Shown piece after piece: positions 12,776-23,379 of a stretch of 64,000 nt of DNA. The position numbers and the translations under genes are program-made. The notes beneath the pieces were generated by a model. The model worked only from the letters and a program-made list of their open reading frames with translations. It made no database searches and was not told the DNA's origin. This DNA is from Mesorhabditis belari (Eukaryota; Nematoda; Chromadorea; Rhabditida; Rhabditidae): assembly GCA_958450365.1 (NCBI GenBank), contig CAUEEP010000741.1, positions 4,657,245 to 4,721,244 on the forward strand, in the 5' to 3' direction. Each line of letters begins with the position of its first letter. Positions within the stretch are counted from its first letter, which is position 1.

Positions 12776-13490
12776 AGAAAAGTTCTTTTTAAGCGAAATC
12801 CAAATTTATAAGCATTTGCCAATCAAAAATCAATACATCAAACCCCGTCGGGTTGCGAAAAAAGAAAGGGACATTAGTGGTGTGAGAGTTTTTTTGAAGA
12901 CAAATGAATGCAACACTTGCGGGAGAGGATGAATGGGGAAATAGAGAAATAAAGAAATAAAGAACCTAGAGTCTTAAGTTTCTAACTTAAAAGCCAAAGA
13001 GTTCTAAAGAGTTGTTAAAAACAAATCAATGCAACATTTAACATTTGCTAAAAGAAAGCTCGACCCTTTCCTCACTCATTTCTCTTTCAAAAGTGCTAAG
13101 AGAGGATATCTGCCATCAACTAAGTACGAAAACAAACAAATCATGGCACTTCATCTCACTCAACTCGACTTGACTCGACTTGACCACTCGACTTGACTTG
13201 ACTCTAACAAAAATTGTGTTAGAGCTTTAGAGCTTTAGAGTTAGTTGTGTTAGAGCTTTTTGTTGCATGAAGGGAGCTTGAAATTCACTGTATTTGAACG
13301 AGTCTTGAAAATTGGAGTTCAAAAATTGGAGTTCAAAGGATAAGGAATGATTTTAAGATCGATAATAACAGATAATTTGTAATTGCTAAGGAAACAGTGA
13401 AATCTAAAATCTAAACTTTTTTCCTAACAATTATTTCAAGTCTGTTACTATTACTTGATTATTAGTACTTGATTTGAAAAAGTAAACATG

Positions 13491-13534
13491 TATATGTCGT
13501 AGCCGATGAAGGATTTCAGCCGAAGAAGTCTGAG
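13491..13534 (+). repeat. Left inverted repeat around integrase relic
   Basis: About 42 bp (core GTCGTAGCCGATGAAGGATT) found again, almost perfectly, in inverted orientation at 14033-14075. The two copies flank the integrase fragment. Confidence 0.9.
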
Positions 13535-13826
13535 ACTCCATCCGTTTCTGATGGAGAATTCAAGTTTTTGATGGTCTACCAGGATCATTTCACAAAGTTC
13601 GTCGTTTTGCGGGCATTGCAAAGGAAAACACAATTTGAAGTTGTCGATCATCTAATGGAAATATTCGGAACGTTTGGAGCCCCAAAAATTCCTTAGTCCG
13701 ACAACGGAAAGGAGTTTGCCAACAGATTGGCAAGCTTTTACTTTTATGTCCTATCGAATTTCTTTATGACGCCTTATTTTGTTTGCCTTCAGGTCAAAGA
13801 ACTCGTGAATCGGTGGTATTATTGTT
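13535..13826 (+). pseudogene. Integrase core (rve) relic
   Basis: Plus-strand reading gives an integrase catalytic-core fragment: FKFLMVYQDHFTKFVVLRAL, then QFEVVDHLMEIFGTFGAP, a TAG stop, and SDNGKEFANR. After about 60 bp of non-matching sequence QVKELVNRW follows. The DHFTKF and SDNGKEF motifs carry the first two acidic residues expected of the DDE integrase of Gypsy-type or related (Ginger/KRBA2-like) elements. The expected Leu before the second motif is a stop codon and the third acidic residue was not found, so the gene is dead. No gag, protease or reverse transcriptase was seen. Confidence 0.75.
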
Positions 13827-14032
13827 TATTTTTTTATTATTCTTTATAAACTCGCTTTTTGGTATTATAGTTTATTTTTGTTGTTTAGTTTGGTCGAAAA
13901 ATGCAACTTTCAATGAAAAATGCAAAATGCAACTGCAACTAGAATGCGTTTTTAGCTTCTAAGCGCCTTTTAGAGAGCTTGAGTTTATGGTATTGATTTG
14001 AGTCAATACATAACTCAAGATTTCATTTTTGA

Positions 14033-14075
14033 GACTTCTTCGGCTGAAATCCTTCATCGGCTACGACATATAAAA
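14033..14075 (-). repeat. Right inverted repeat around integrase relic
   Basis: Inverted partner of 13491-13534. Confidence 0.9.
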
Positions 14076-14734
14076 ACAAGTAATGCTTTTTAAAGCCTTT
14101 GTTTAATGCAAAAATTGTAGAGTTTAAGAAAAGAATGTAAACAAATTCTTGAAATCATATGCTATCATGCTAAATTTTCGGTGCTCGATCAACTTCCTGC
14201 CGTTTCTTTCCCTCTCCACCATTCACGAAAAGCGAATGGCAGTCAATCCATCATCCCCTCATCGAGCTCCCCTTCTCCCAAATAATAAAACCCTCGTTAT
14301 TTGTTTTCAGGTCATAAAATGATTGGTTAGAGCCCGTGTTTGGAACGACCAATCCCTAATTCAATTAGAAAATGTTGCAAGTGTCAAAAATGTTCATATT
14401 GGGTAGAGAACGTTGATATTGACTGGTTGATTTAATCGAAAAATAGCCCATTGTTCAGTGAAAGAACTGAAAGTCACCAGAAATCCAGAATTTGAACTGA
14501 AAGTCACCAGAAATCTATTGAATTCAGAAATAGATTAGCATTTAACTTTACAACTAACTTTACAACTAATCTTTCTTCTCCTTCTTTACTTGTAAGGCAA
14601 GGGTTTTATAAAAAAAGAAAAATCTGACTGAAAAGGCCGTAAACTGAGTTTAAAATCTGACCCAAAAGGGGATAAGATCACAAGTTTTAAGTAAACAAGT
14701 CTATAAAACTCTATAAAACAAAAAAACAGGCAAT

Positions 14735-14925
14735 AATGATTCAAAACTCTAAACAAAACACTAAACAAAACACTAAACAAGCTCTAAATAAACTCTAAAT
14801 AAGCTCTAAATAAGCTCTAAACAAAACTCTAAACAAAACACTAAACAAAACACTAAACAAAACACTAAACAAGCTCTAAATAAGCTCTAAATAACCTCTA
14901 AACAACCTCTAAACAAAACTATCGT
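14735..14925. repeat. AAACTCT/AAACACT minisatellite
   Basis: Tandem 10-12 bp units (ACTCTAAACAA, ACACTAAACAA, GCTCTAAATAA). A short (GAAA)n tract lies nearby at 15006-15044. Confidence 0.9.
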
Positions 14926-15012
14926 ATCAAGAATAAAAAAACCCAATACAAATCAAAGGAATGACTATTGTTTCTCCCGCCTTTCAGAGCCAATGGAGGG
15001 AACAGATTCGGA

Positions 15013-15044
<32 letters not shown>

Positions 15045-15945
15045 AATTGGTGAAAGAAAAGACAAGGATTGAAGGGGTCTCCTTCATGAAATCCGATCCA
15101 CCATCGTTGACGCTCTCCTGTTTTTCGGGAATGGAGGAGCACGTTTTGTGGGAAGTACAATTGTTAGAAAAGGGGTGTCCAAAACTGAATGTTTTGTAGC
15201 TAACAACAATGCTGAATGTCTGATTTTGCTTTGTTCAGTAAAGTATTGAGCAGAAAGCTTTCGTTTACTTTCGTACTTTCGTTTAAAACCAAGAAATACA
15301 TCAATTGAACTACGGTTTGTTTCATTAGAAAGGCTAATTATTTTGCTGCAAAATAACATTAAAACGGGTTTAAAATGATGTATGTCTAGCTTTTTTTTGA
15401 GAGCGTAAAGTCGGGTAGTCAAAAAGGGCGATGGCTCGATGATGTAAATAGATGGAATCGATCAAATTAGACACTTTAGCTAAGGAAACCTATCTTCGTG
15501 TCAATAGAGAAAAGATAGAGCATAAAAAGTTTAGTATATAGCCAAATTTTCAGAGAAATTCATTCAGCCAATTTCTTCGTAGAGGTTTTTATAGATCAAA
15601 AACACGAATTTGCTTGAAAGTGAACCGAAATTGATTTAAATAGATGGAAATTGAACAAAAAAACACTTTTATTTTGAGGAAACCATAGGTTAATTGGTGA
15701 ATTTGTTATTTTTCCACGTTTCAACTGACTTTCTGGACAGCCTAATAAAATTAAAGAAAAGATTGGTCTCTGAGATCAAGCTAATCGATACCAACAGCTT
15801 TGCTAGAGTTTTTGCGAATAAAACTTTAAAGGAAAATGTTCTGAATAACAAAAGTACTTAGTTAAAGCTTATAGAAAGATCACTTTAATGTTAAATTCTA
15901 GAAATCAACAAAGGATTCGATACAAATATTTACTTGTGATCCTTT

Positions 15946-16646
15946 TCCGAGAAAATCCTGGGTTGGCGCTTTAAAGCGTGGTAAAACTACCGTAGCCCTC
16001 CCAAATTGGCGAAGAATTTCTTTTTTTTCATTCTTATTCATTTCATTTTATTCTTTTTGCGTTTTTCTGATGTGGGGCGTTTGTTTTTGCAGGAAACAAA
16101 GAGTATAAAGCTAAGTTACGTTTTTAACAGCATTTTCTGTGGCGAAAGCCTTGTTTGTAGAGTTTTTTTAGATTCACTTGCTTCCCGACCATCTACTACA
16201 CGAACTTGATGCAAACTAATGTGAAGTTAAGTGCTTTTATCATTTTCTATGGCGAAAGCTTTGTTTGTAGAGTTTTTTAGATCCACTTGCTTCTCAACGA
16301 TCTGCTCCACGAACTTGATGCAAACTAATGTTGGGTTAAGTGCTTTTTATCATTTTCTATGGCGAAAGCTTTGTTTGTAGAATTTTTTTAGATTCACTTG
16401 CTTCCCGACCATCTACTCCACGAACTTGATGCAAAATAATGTTAATTTAAGTGCTTTTTATCATTTTCTATAGCGAAATCTTTGTTTTTGTGACTTTTTA
16501 GTTGAAAAAACGTTGAAACGTTGAAGAAAAAAGCAAAAAGAATAAAATGAAATGAACAAGAATGAAAAAAAATGAAATTTCGCGCAAATTGGAGCAATAC
16601 GGTAGTTTTACCATGCTTTAAAGTGCCAACCCAGGATTTTCTCGGA
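15946..16646. mobile_element. Foldback element with internal 108 bp repeats
   Basis: The two ends are inverted repeats of roughly 120-130 bp: CCGAGAAAATCCTGGGTTGG at the left appears inverted at the right end, and the similarity continues through the GGTAAAACTACCGTA segment to a TTCATTTCATTTTATTC tract. The interior holds about three tandem copies of a 108 bp unit (about 16130-16470; core ATGGCGAAAGCTTTGTTTGT and CACGAACTTGATGCAAA). No transposase is encoded. Confidence 0.85.
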
Positions 16647-17931
16647 AATCGTCATCTTCCCTTCACCACCAAAAAAGCTATTTAGTTCCCCATTGAGCTT
16701 AGGGTTAGGGAGCCGTCTGTCATGACGTGGGTTAAGTTAAGATATAGCCTAGTATTGTGTGTGTCGTTGTATTGTGATTGATATATTTCGTGTATGCGAT
16801 AAATTCACCACTGGTAGCCCTAGTCGGTATTTTTGGAAAAAGGTCGCAAATAAATCTTTCACTACAACGATTGCCTTCAACAATCTTTCAAACTCAGAAA
16901 GCTACTAAAAATCCTCTAAAGTTCTTAAAAACAGATCAATAACGATTAACGATAACGTAAAACGATTTCGACTTCAAATTACAAGTGTCAAAGATTCAAT
17001 CCGAAACCAGTAAAAGCTTTTGAGGGCATTTGAGGCCAGCTTTAAGCTCTCTTGAGAACCCAAAAAAGAGTTGAAAAGGAGGAACAGCTGCAAGAGCGTG
17101 TGATGAGGCTCAACTAAAAGGAAATGGGAAAGGATCATGAAAAGGGGACAAAATGAGGGGATCAGAGAGACTAAATGAGAGAAAAGAGAGACAACGACTC
17201 ATCCATTCTCCGGAAGTCTCTTTGGGCATTTTTCTGCCGCTTTTTCGTTCCCAGGCTCTCCCATTGTCTCTCAAAAATATTACAATTAGCTGCTTTTGGA
17301 AAAAAACTTGCCAACTACTGGTACTCGTTTCTAGTGTAATGTCATTTCGAAGGGGTAATAAAGTCAAACGAAGCGCTCTGGGGTGGGTGAGTGAGTAAGG
17401 AAATTCTAATAACTCTAATCAAACAAGACATAGTTCAACTTACACTTGTGATTGTTCTGTTAATCTTACATTAGCTTAGAACGACTCTTTTAGAAATTTT
17501 TGAGCTCATAAAATCAGTGTATAGAAGTTTTTGAGACTTATTTTAATAAAAAGTGTGTAGATTTCTTTTCTTAAAAAGCATAGTTCAGCAGCTATTTTCA
17601 GCAGGGATATTTAACAGCTTTAAACTTCCAAATTTCATTTAGCAACGTCCTTACAGCACTTTTTTTCTTTAACTTTAATCGGTTTATTTGCTATTCGCAC
17701 TGCCATCGATGTATGTTAGATAGTTTTGCGAGAAAACTGAGTAGGGAAAGGAACGAACTCAAGGTGAGCTTGTCCAGCAAGTGCACTTTATAGAATCGGG
17801 TATGAGGAATCCGAATCTGAAAGCAAAATCCGTCAAATGACGTTCCAGGCGTGTAAAACTTCAATCGAAAATTTGGTGTCAAAACGAATGCTTTAAAGGT
17901 CACCTTTATAGCGGAGAAAGCTTTTAAAAGG

Positions 17932-17969
17932 CTACCAACGTAGAGTGGAAGACTCTACGTTGGTAGCCA
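17932..17969. repeat. Perfect 17 bp hairpin
   Basis: GGCTACCAACGTAGAGT is followed 4 bp later by its exact complement. The 3' arm overlaps the start of a tRNA-like sequence. Confidence 0.85.
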
Positions 17970-18025
17970 AATGGATAACGCATTGGGTTTCCGGTGACAA
18001 GATCAGAGTTTGGTTCCAGATGTAG
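17950..18025 (+). tRNA. Degenerate tRNA-like sequence
   Basis: GTAGCCAAATGGATAACGC resembles a D-arm and GAGTTTGGTTCCAGATGTAG a decayed T-arm. Stems are poorly paired. Low confidence. Confidence 0.3.
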
Positions 18026-18462
18026 GTTTTTGTTTTCATTGTTTTTTGAGCAACATCTAGCATTTTGTAGCTAATTGCATTATGATTTTTCTTTTAATTT
18101 CTTCGATCGTAGATGGTTTACACAACAGTTTTAAACTTCAAAACTTCATTTAGCAACGGTACAGCATGTTTTTCTTTAACTTTAATCGGTTTAATTGTCA
18201 TCAATGAATGATAGATACTTTTGCGAGAAAACTGAGAAAGTGTAGCAAAGTATAATAGTGGAATTACAGAATTACAGTTTGAAATGGAATTACAGAATTA
18301 CAGAAATGCCAGTGAAGGACTTTAAAACATAATTTGAAGTTTTTATGAGATGTTTGATATTATTTGATAGTTCAAAAAAGTGTTTATCTAATTGTTAGAG
18401 TTTTTACTAACAATAAGTTTAGGAAGTGGACTATTTAGAGCACAATTTGACAGGCTCGAGAA

Positions 18463-18582
18463 GAAGCTAAGTAAGAACACTAATAAGCTAAGTAAGAACA
18501 CTAAGAAGCTAAGTAAGAAGACTAAGAAGCTAAGTAAGAACACTAAGAAGCTAAGCAAGAACACTAAGAAGCTAAGCACAAT
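18463..18582. repeat. 20-21 bp minisatellite
   Basis: About six copies of CTAAGTAAGAACACTAAGAAG variants. Open on both strands as a repeat artefact (Lys/Asn/Thr-rich or Leu/Phe-rich). Confidence 0.9.
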
Positions 18583-19689
18583 TTGATAGGCTGCTAAGTT
18601 CTTTGTTCTTTTAGAATATTGGAACAAGCTTTCTTAGATTCTCAAGAGACTCTTTTCCATTATCCTCTACTCATCAAACAATTTGCATTCCATTTCCTCA
18701 GCCTCAATCAATCTCCACCAACCCAAAACAACTGTATGATTCTTGACGGAGTAGGCTTTATGCTGTGCCGAGTTTTGCGGGAAAATGTGAGAAAAAGGCT
18801 CAATTGAGTGCAAAAAGAAGGAGCACACAGCTGGATATCTCTTTTCATCAGTCAATCGACAGGGGAAAACGGAAAAGTGTCAGGGTTTTGGGAAAATTCC
18901 ACACAGATGTGTGTGTGCTATGTGTGCCCAAAAACTCGTCAAAAATCGTCCATAGCTTTTCTTTTTTTTCCGAAAGTGGCTTCTGTTTTAACATAAAATG
19001 ACATGTCCATCACTTTTTTTGAGGCTTTTCCCTGCACTCCATGACATGTCCATATCGCTGCTGTCCATCTAGGGACTTTGTTGGAAATTTTACAAATAGC
19101 TTCTCATCAAAAATTTCAAATCTCATGACTATCAAAGATTTGGAAATGTTTATTTTGGGGAAAAAAGGCTTTGGGACGCTAAAGCTTAAAACAGCTTAAA
19201 ATAGAAGCTTAAAACAAAATCCAAACCGCACAATCAAATGTTAGAATTTAAAACATTGCTGTTAAGCTTAAAAACTCAAAAATAATAATGATAAAGACAG
19301 CATTTTAGCAATACTAATCTGAGTTTTTAGGCTTAGCACTCTAAAAGTGAGCTCTAGAAAAAGCTATCGTAATTCCGATGTTCTTTTTGAGGGAAAGAGT
19401 GGCTATTTTTAGCCGTATCTTGAAGAATTGAAACTGATCCAAGACTTTATCGCTGAATATTTTCAAAAAGATGACCGGAGTACGATGATCAACCAAGAAG
19501 GTGCAAGAAAACCTACATACTAGCTTTATAGGCTAGTTGGATCGTCACCACCCTGTTCCCTTGACTCAATTCAAGCTTTGAGCACACATGGATGCATATT
19601 TTGCTCTTTAGAGTTTCTATAGGGTTACAGGCGAGGCTTCGGGAGCCGGTGACGATTCAAGAAAAGAACGAAGTATAGAATCAATAATC

Positions 19690-20062
19690 GAGATAGAGCT
19701 CCTAGTGGACCATTTTTGATCAGCAGAACTGGCGCTGTGGGATGAACCAAATCTCGGGTTAAAGTGTCGAAGTGTTCACTCATGAGACCCCATGAAAGGC
19801 GTCAGTTGATATAGACAGCAGGACGGTGCCCATGCAAGTCGGTAACCGCTAAGGAGTGTGTAACAACTTATCGAATCAACTAGCCCTGAAAATGGATGGC
19901 GCTTAAGCGGACCACTTATACCCGATCGTTGCCGACTTGAGCGCGATGCCGGCCTGGTCGCAATGAGTAAGAAGGTTGGGGTGATTTACGTTGAAGGCTT
20001 TGGGCGTGGGTTCAGCTGGAGCTTCCATCGGTGCAGATCCTGGTGGTAGATCGAGATATACT
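19690..20062 (+). rRNA. 28S rRNA fragment (partial, probably pseudogene)
   Basis: Contains signature 28S segments in the right order: CTAGTGGACCATTTTTGATC, GAACTGGCGCTGTGGGATGA, CACCATGAAAGGCG-like, GACAGCAGGACGGTG, CTAAGGAGTGTGTAACAACT, GCCCTGAAAATGGATGGCGC and, at the 3' end, GGTGCAGATCCTGGTGGTAG. These are highly conserved parts of the large-subunit rRNA. Similarity stops abruptly after GGTGGTAG, and the sequence upstream of about 19690 only vaguely fits rRNA, so this is an isolated piece and not an rDNA unit. It may be an rDNA fragment inserted elsewhere, or a diverged relic. Confidence 0.85.
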
Positions 20063-20477
20063 CGCTCCCGAGTCTGGACGTAAAACCTCCGGTTTCATGT
20101 TATGCGGTTTATCAATACGAGTTTATAAAACACGCGTTTATCACACGCAAAGAAAACGAAACAATAGAGATGTATATAGAGAAAGAGTGGGGTAGATAGT
20201 GAGCAACCGCGATGGATCGGATTCAATCAGTGATCGAAACACTTCGAACCACTCACCATTGCGCCACTTTGCGAATAGAAAAATTTCTCGCGGGGGGGGG
20301 GGATTTAAATAGAGGCCAAAGAGGACAAAAAGATATTCAGTTGAGTTAACTGAATAGCCAAGATCAGCCAATTGACCAGAAAAAGGGTGCCGAATAGGAA
20401 CTATAAGACATTAACATTTTACCAGCTAAGATCTTGGCAATAAAGCATTTTGAGATCTTGTTATAAGATTGTACCTT

Positions 20478-23095
20478 CTAATCACAACCACAAGCAGCCA
20501 CTAAAAGATTTTCATAACGAATTTGCTTCACGGCGGCTGACGGGGTGTGCAGAAACAAAGTGATGTCATCGTATTGAGTCGGATGGCAACATTGTGGAAC
20601 TAACTGAAAGTGAGATTTGATGATAGTGATACGTGAAATTTGACTCACATCTTCTGCAAAGCTATCTTTCATGATCTGATGTCTGGAAACTGGGATGTAC
20701 TCATCGGAATTGGCGTCACGCTAAATTAGGTAAAGAATTAGGTAATTTAGGTAAAGATAAAACAAAGCCCAATTTTGTAGAATAGATGTTCTTCCAAATT
20801 GATGCTATTTCAAAAAGTATCGACTTTCGAAACTATCGTAATTTTGCTTTGAGTTTTTATCCAATTAATCTACTTTTTCTGATTCTGTGTGGGCTCACAA
20901 AGAGCAAGAAAACTTCTAAATCTAAAACTACTCACTGCATGATTGTTAATTGCACAACTTCCAGTGCAAATGTAGATGTCGAAAGCACGTGGGGCAATCA
21001 AAAAGTTCCAATTTTTCATCAGCTAAAATTAGCAAATGAATTTGATCGAAAACGAACAAAACGCACACTAAAATCGACTGGCATAGAGCGCAGACAGCAG
21101 CCCTCATCCTGAAAATGGTTGATGAGTTCTTTGAATAATGTTTGTAAACATTTGAAAACCAAAACTTTAGTATTTAAAAGTAGAAACTTTGTAGAACAAA
21201 CCCCATCTGATAGATCACACAACTCTTGTCCCTTTAGCGCCATTAAATTCTTCGTTTTGATCTCGAAGAAAATGTTCTAAAGGGTTTAGCTTGGTTAAAG
21301 TGTTTAGCTTAGTTAAAGCATTTAGAGAAATCTTAAGCGCATTTAGAGAAATCTTGCATCATAAAAGCTTTTGATTGCAAGGAACTAGACTGCTTCAATC
21401 TTCTGAAACTTTAATCGGCCACCTACAGTTGTTTGTGAGTCAAATCTCTGTGCGATAGTCGTTTTCTTAGCATTGAAATAGAACAAGATCTCAAGCTCGA
21501 TTTCACCAGAGCCAATCTTTTGGAGCAATCTGAATACAAATTGTTTAGATTTCAATAAAAACATACGGTTGAAAATCTTGTGGAGAAAACTTTGCAATTT
21601 GTTCGTTGTTATTCAAGGTGGGGATGTGCCCGAGCTCACCAGAGCCAAAGAGATTTCTTCCCTGAATAACAATTGAGGGTAAAATTGTATAAAGAAAATT
21701 TTGGTTCGGTAATTTTTATGATCAGAACACAGTCTTTAGCATAGATCAGACAATTTAGTTAAAGGAAAACTTTATTTTAAAGTTCATTAATGTTCATTAG
21801 GTCGCGGGAGAGACAACTTGATCACCATCACCTCTTTAGAATTTGTGTAAACAACGACTAACCTCTTTAGACTTTGTGTAAACTTCAACACTCGCCGGAG
21901 AATCAATTGGAGATTTGTCGAAAATAATTGAAGCTTTCACTTCTACGATTCTTCTTTTCAGACCCTAAACTTTTTATGACCGCATTCTTTAACCGCTTGA
22001 CTACCTGTTCAGGAATTGGTAAAAACGTTCGCGAATAGTTCGCATTGGATGAAACGGCTATGTGAAATGTTTCAAAGATTTCCTTTGGTGGCGCTAAAGT
22101 TCTTTGGGGGCTTAAGGTAAAGAGTTAGACTTCAACAACTAACCCACTGGTGGTTTCCTCTCTTGTAAATACTTGATCAACTTGGCGTTTTGTTCAAAAA
22201 AAGTCTCATTGATGAACGGTGGTTCCAAATGATCAAGTGATTGCAAGATCCTTGTTTTTACCTAAATATTATTTTTTGAATAGTGCTTTAACTTCCTTCC
22301 TTCACATTTGATAAAGCAATTTTTAGTCTAGCAATGGTGCTCTCATAACGGATACCTAAATTCTTAACAGCTTAAAGGAGGGGTTCGAATTGAGACCGAT
22401 TCTCATTGGCCAGCTTATAGCTAGTGTCATACAATTGCTATAGCAGGATTTCAACATTTATACTTACCACAAAATCAAGCCAAATTAAAGGCAAAAAGCT
22501 CTTTCCAAAAATTTGGGTATAGTGACGCTCAAAAAAGCCAAAACTGGCTCAGTCGCTCATTGCTCCTTTCCGTTACGGATTCCAAAAGGGAAACATTTTA
22601 TACCAGACGGGTATGCCAGATGGCAAGCGATTACGCAGGCGTACAAAGAACACCGCGTCAGTCATTTGCATAGTAATTCTTCTTTTGTATTCTAGATGGC
22701 ACAAAAAGAATATATTGAGCTATACCGGGGTTTTTCGGGGTCGGGATCTATTGGAGCTATTCATTTTATTGATTCTACCAATTGAAACTCAGATCTAATT
22801 TATCTAAACTTTTAGATTTAGTGAGAATCGTGAGAGTGAGAGTTTGATGAGAATCGGTCCTAATTCAGACCTCTCTTTTAAGAGATATGATAAAAACAAA
22901 CATTCAACCACTATATTGCTTAGCGATGTGATTTGTACTTGATCCTAGTACTAAAATCTGAACATAAGAAGCTAGTCAAACCTGATTTATTCGCTGCTCT
23001 TCTTGATCCTTTAAGTACTTCTGAACTTTTCCACAAAAAGAAGCACGCAAGTTGATGAAAGATATAAATAATAAAAGAATAGAAGATAAGCTCAT
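20478..23095 (-). CDS. TGF-beta superfamily ligand, multi-exon
   Basis: A secreted dimeric growth factor precursor. Proposed exons: 22982-23095, 22306-22437, 22144-22261, 22005-22093, 21863-21964, 21818-21831 (14 nt, doubtful), 21391-21529, 21202-21276, 21067-21108, 20936-21022, 20649-20720, 20478-20603. Phases agree throughout. Exon 1 encodes a signal peptide (MSLSSILLLFISF). The prodomain holds VKTRILQSLDHLEPP, typical of this family. The mature part has nine Cys in the TGF-beta/activin/myostatin order: LCDLSDGDEGCC, WNFLIAPRAF, YICTGSC, VPQCCHPTQ and a terminal ACGCD. The paired CC near the start argues for a TGF-beta/activin-type ligand (as in DAF-7 or myostatin) over a BMP. Oddities: an in-frame TAA at 22372-22374 in exon 2, and no clear RXXR furin site before the mature domain. 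Total about 369 codons. The next gene upstream, a peptidase, ends 285 bp away. Confidence 0.85.
22372..22374 (-). other. In-frame TAA in the TGF-beta prodomain exon
   Basis: Exon 22306-22437 is open in the frame demanded by both neighbours (phase 0 in, phase 0 out) except for one TAA after QFEPLL. The residues on both sides read as one continuous helical stretch. No GT/AG intron removing it keeps the frame. Confidence 0.65.
22374..22885. repeat. Inverted copy of a TGF-beta exon piece
   Basis: TGAGAATCGGTCTCAATTCG-like sequence of exon 2 (minus strand, about 22374-22420) recurs on the plus strand at about 22843-22885 (TGAGAATCGGTCCTAATTCA...CTTTTAAG). The two arms are about 420 bp apart inside the gene. 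Confidence 0.6.
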
Positions 23096-23379
23096 AAAAT
23101 TGTTGAATATTTTGATTATTGTGGCTTTGTGTGTTTCTTTTGATATTTATAATAACGGGATTTTCCCATTACGTTGCCAGTGGTGAGCCAATTACTTAGC
23201 ACAAACAAAAAAATTTCTTTGTTTTATTTGATAACACCATAAATACCATGGAAAGTGATACAAATTGCAGAAATTGGAATGAATAAACTAAAATTGAAAG
23301 TATTTTAAAGCTAGAATCGAATCAGAGATCAGTATACTCATAAAACTATCATTATCAATCCAAAGATAAATATTCACAA

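Larger units (their letters stand above)
17580..18245. repeat. Local segmental duplication
   Basis: About 150 bp near 17605-17750 is repeated at about 18120-18240. Both contain TTTAACTTTAATCGGTTTA and TTTTGCGAGAAAACTGAG. The tRNA-like sequence and hairpin lie between the copies. Confidence 0.75.

Noticed and set aside
14315..14375. A further tRNA-like sequence
   Set aside because: Only a weak D-arm-like GATTGGTTAGAGC. The remainder does not fold.
16688..16700. TTAGGGTTAGGG telomere-like motif
   Set aside because: Only two units, in the middle of unrelated sequence.
16688..16860. TGTCATGACG... segment as a solo LTR
   Set aside because: It has a TG start and a plausible end, but no second copy, clear target duplication or primer-binding site was seen.
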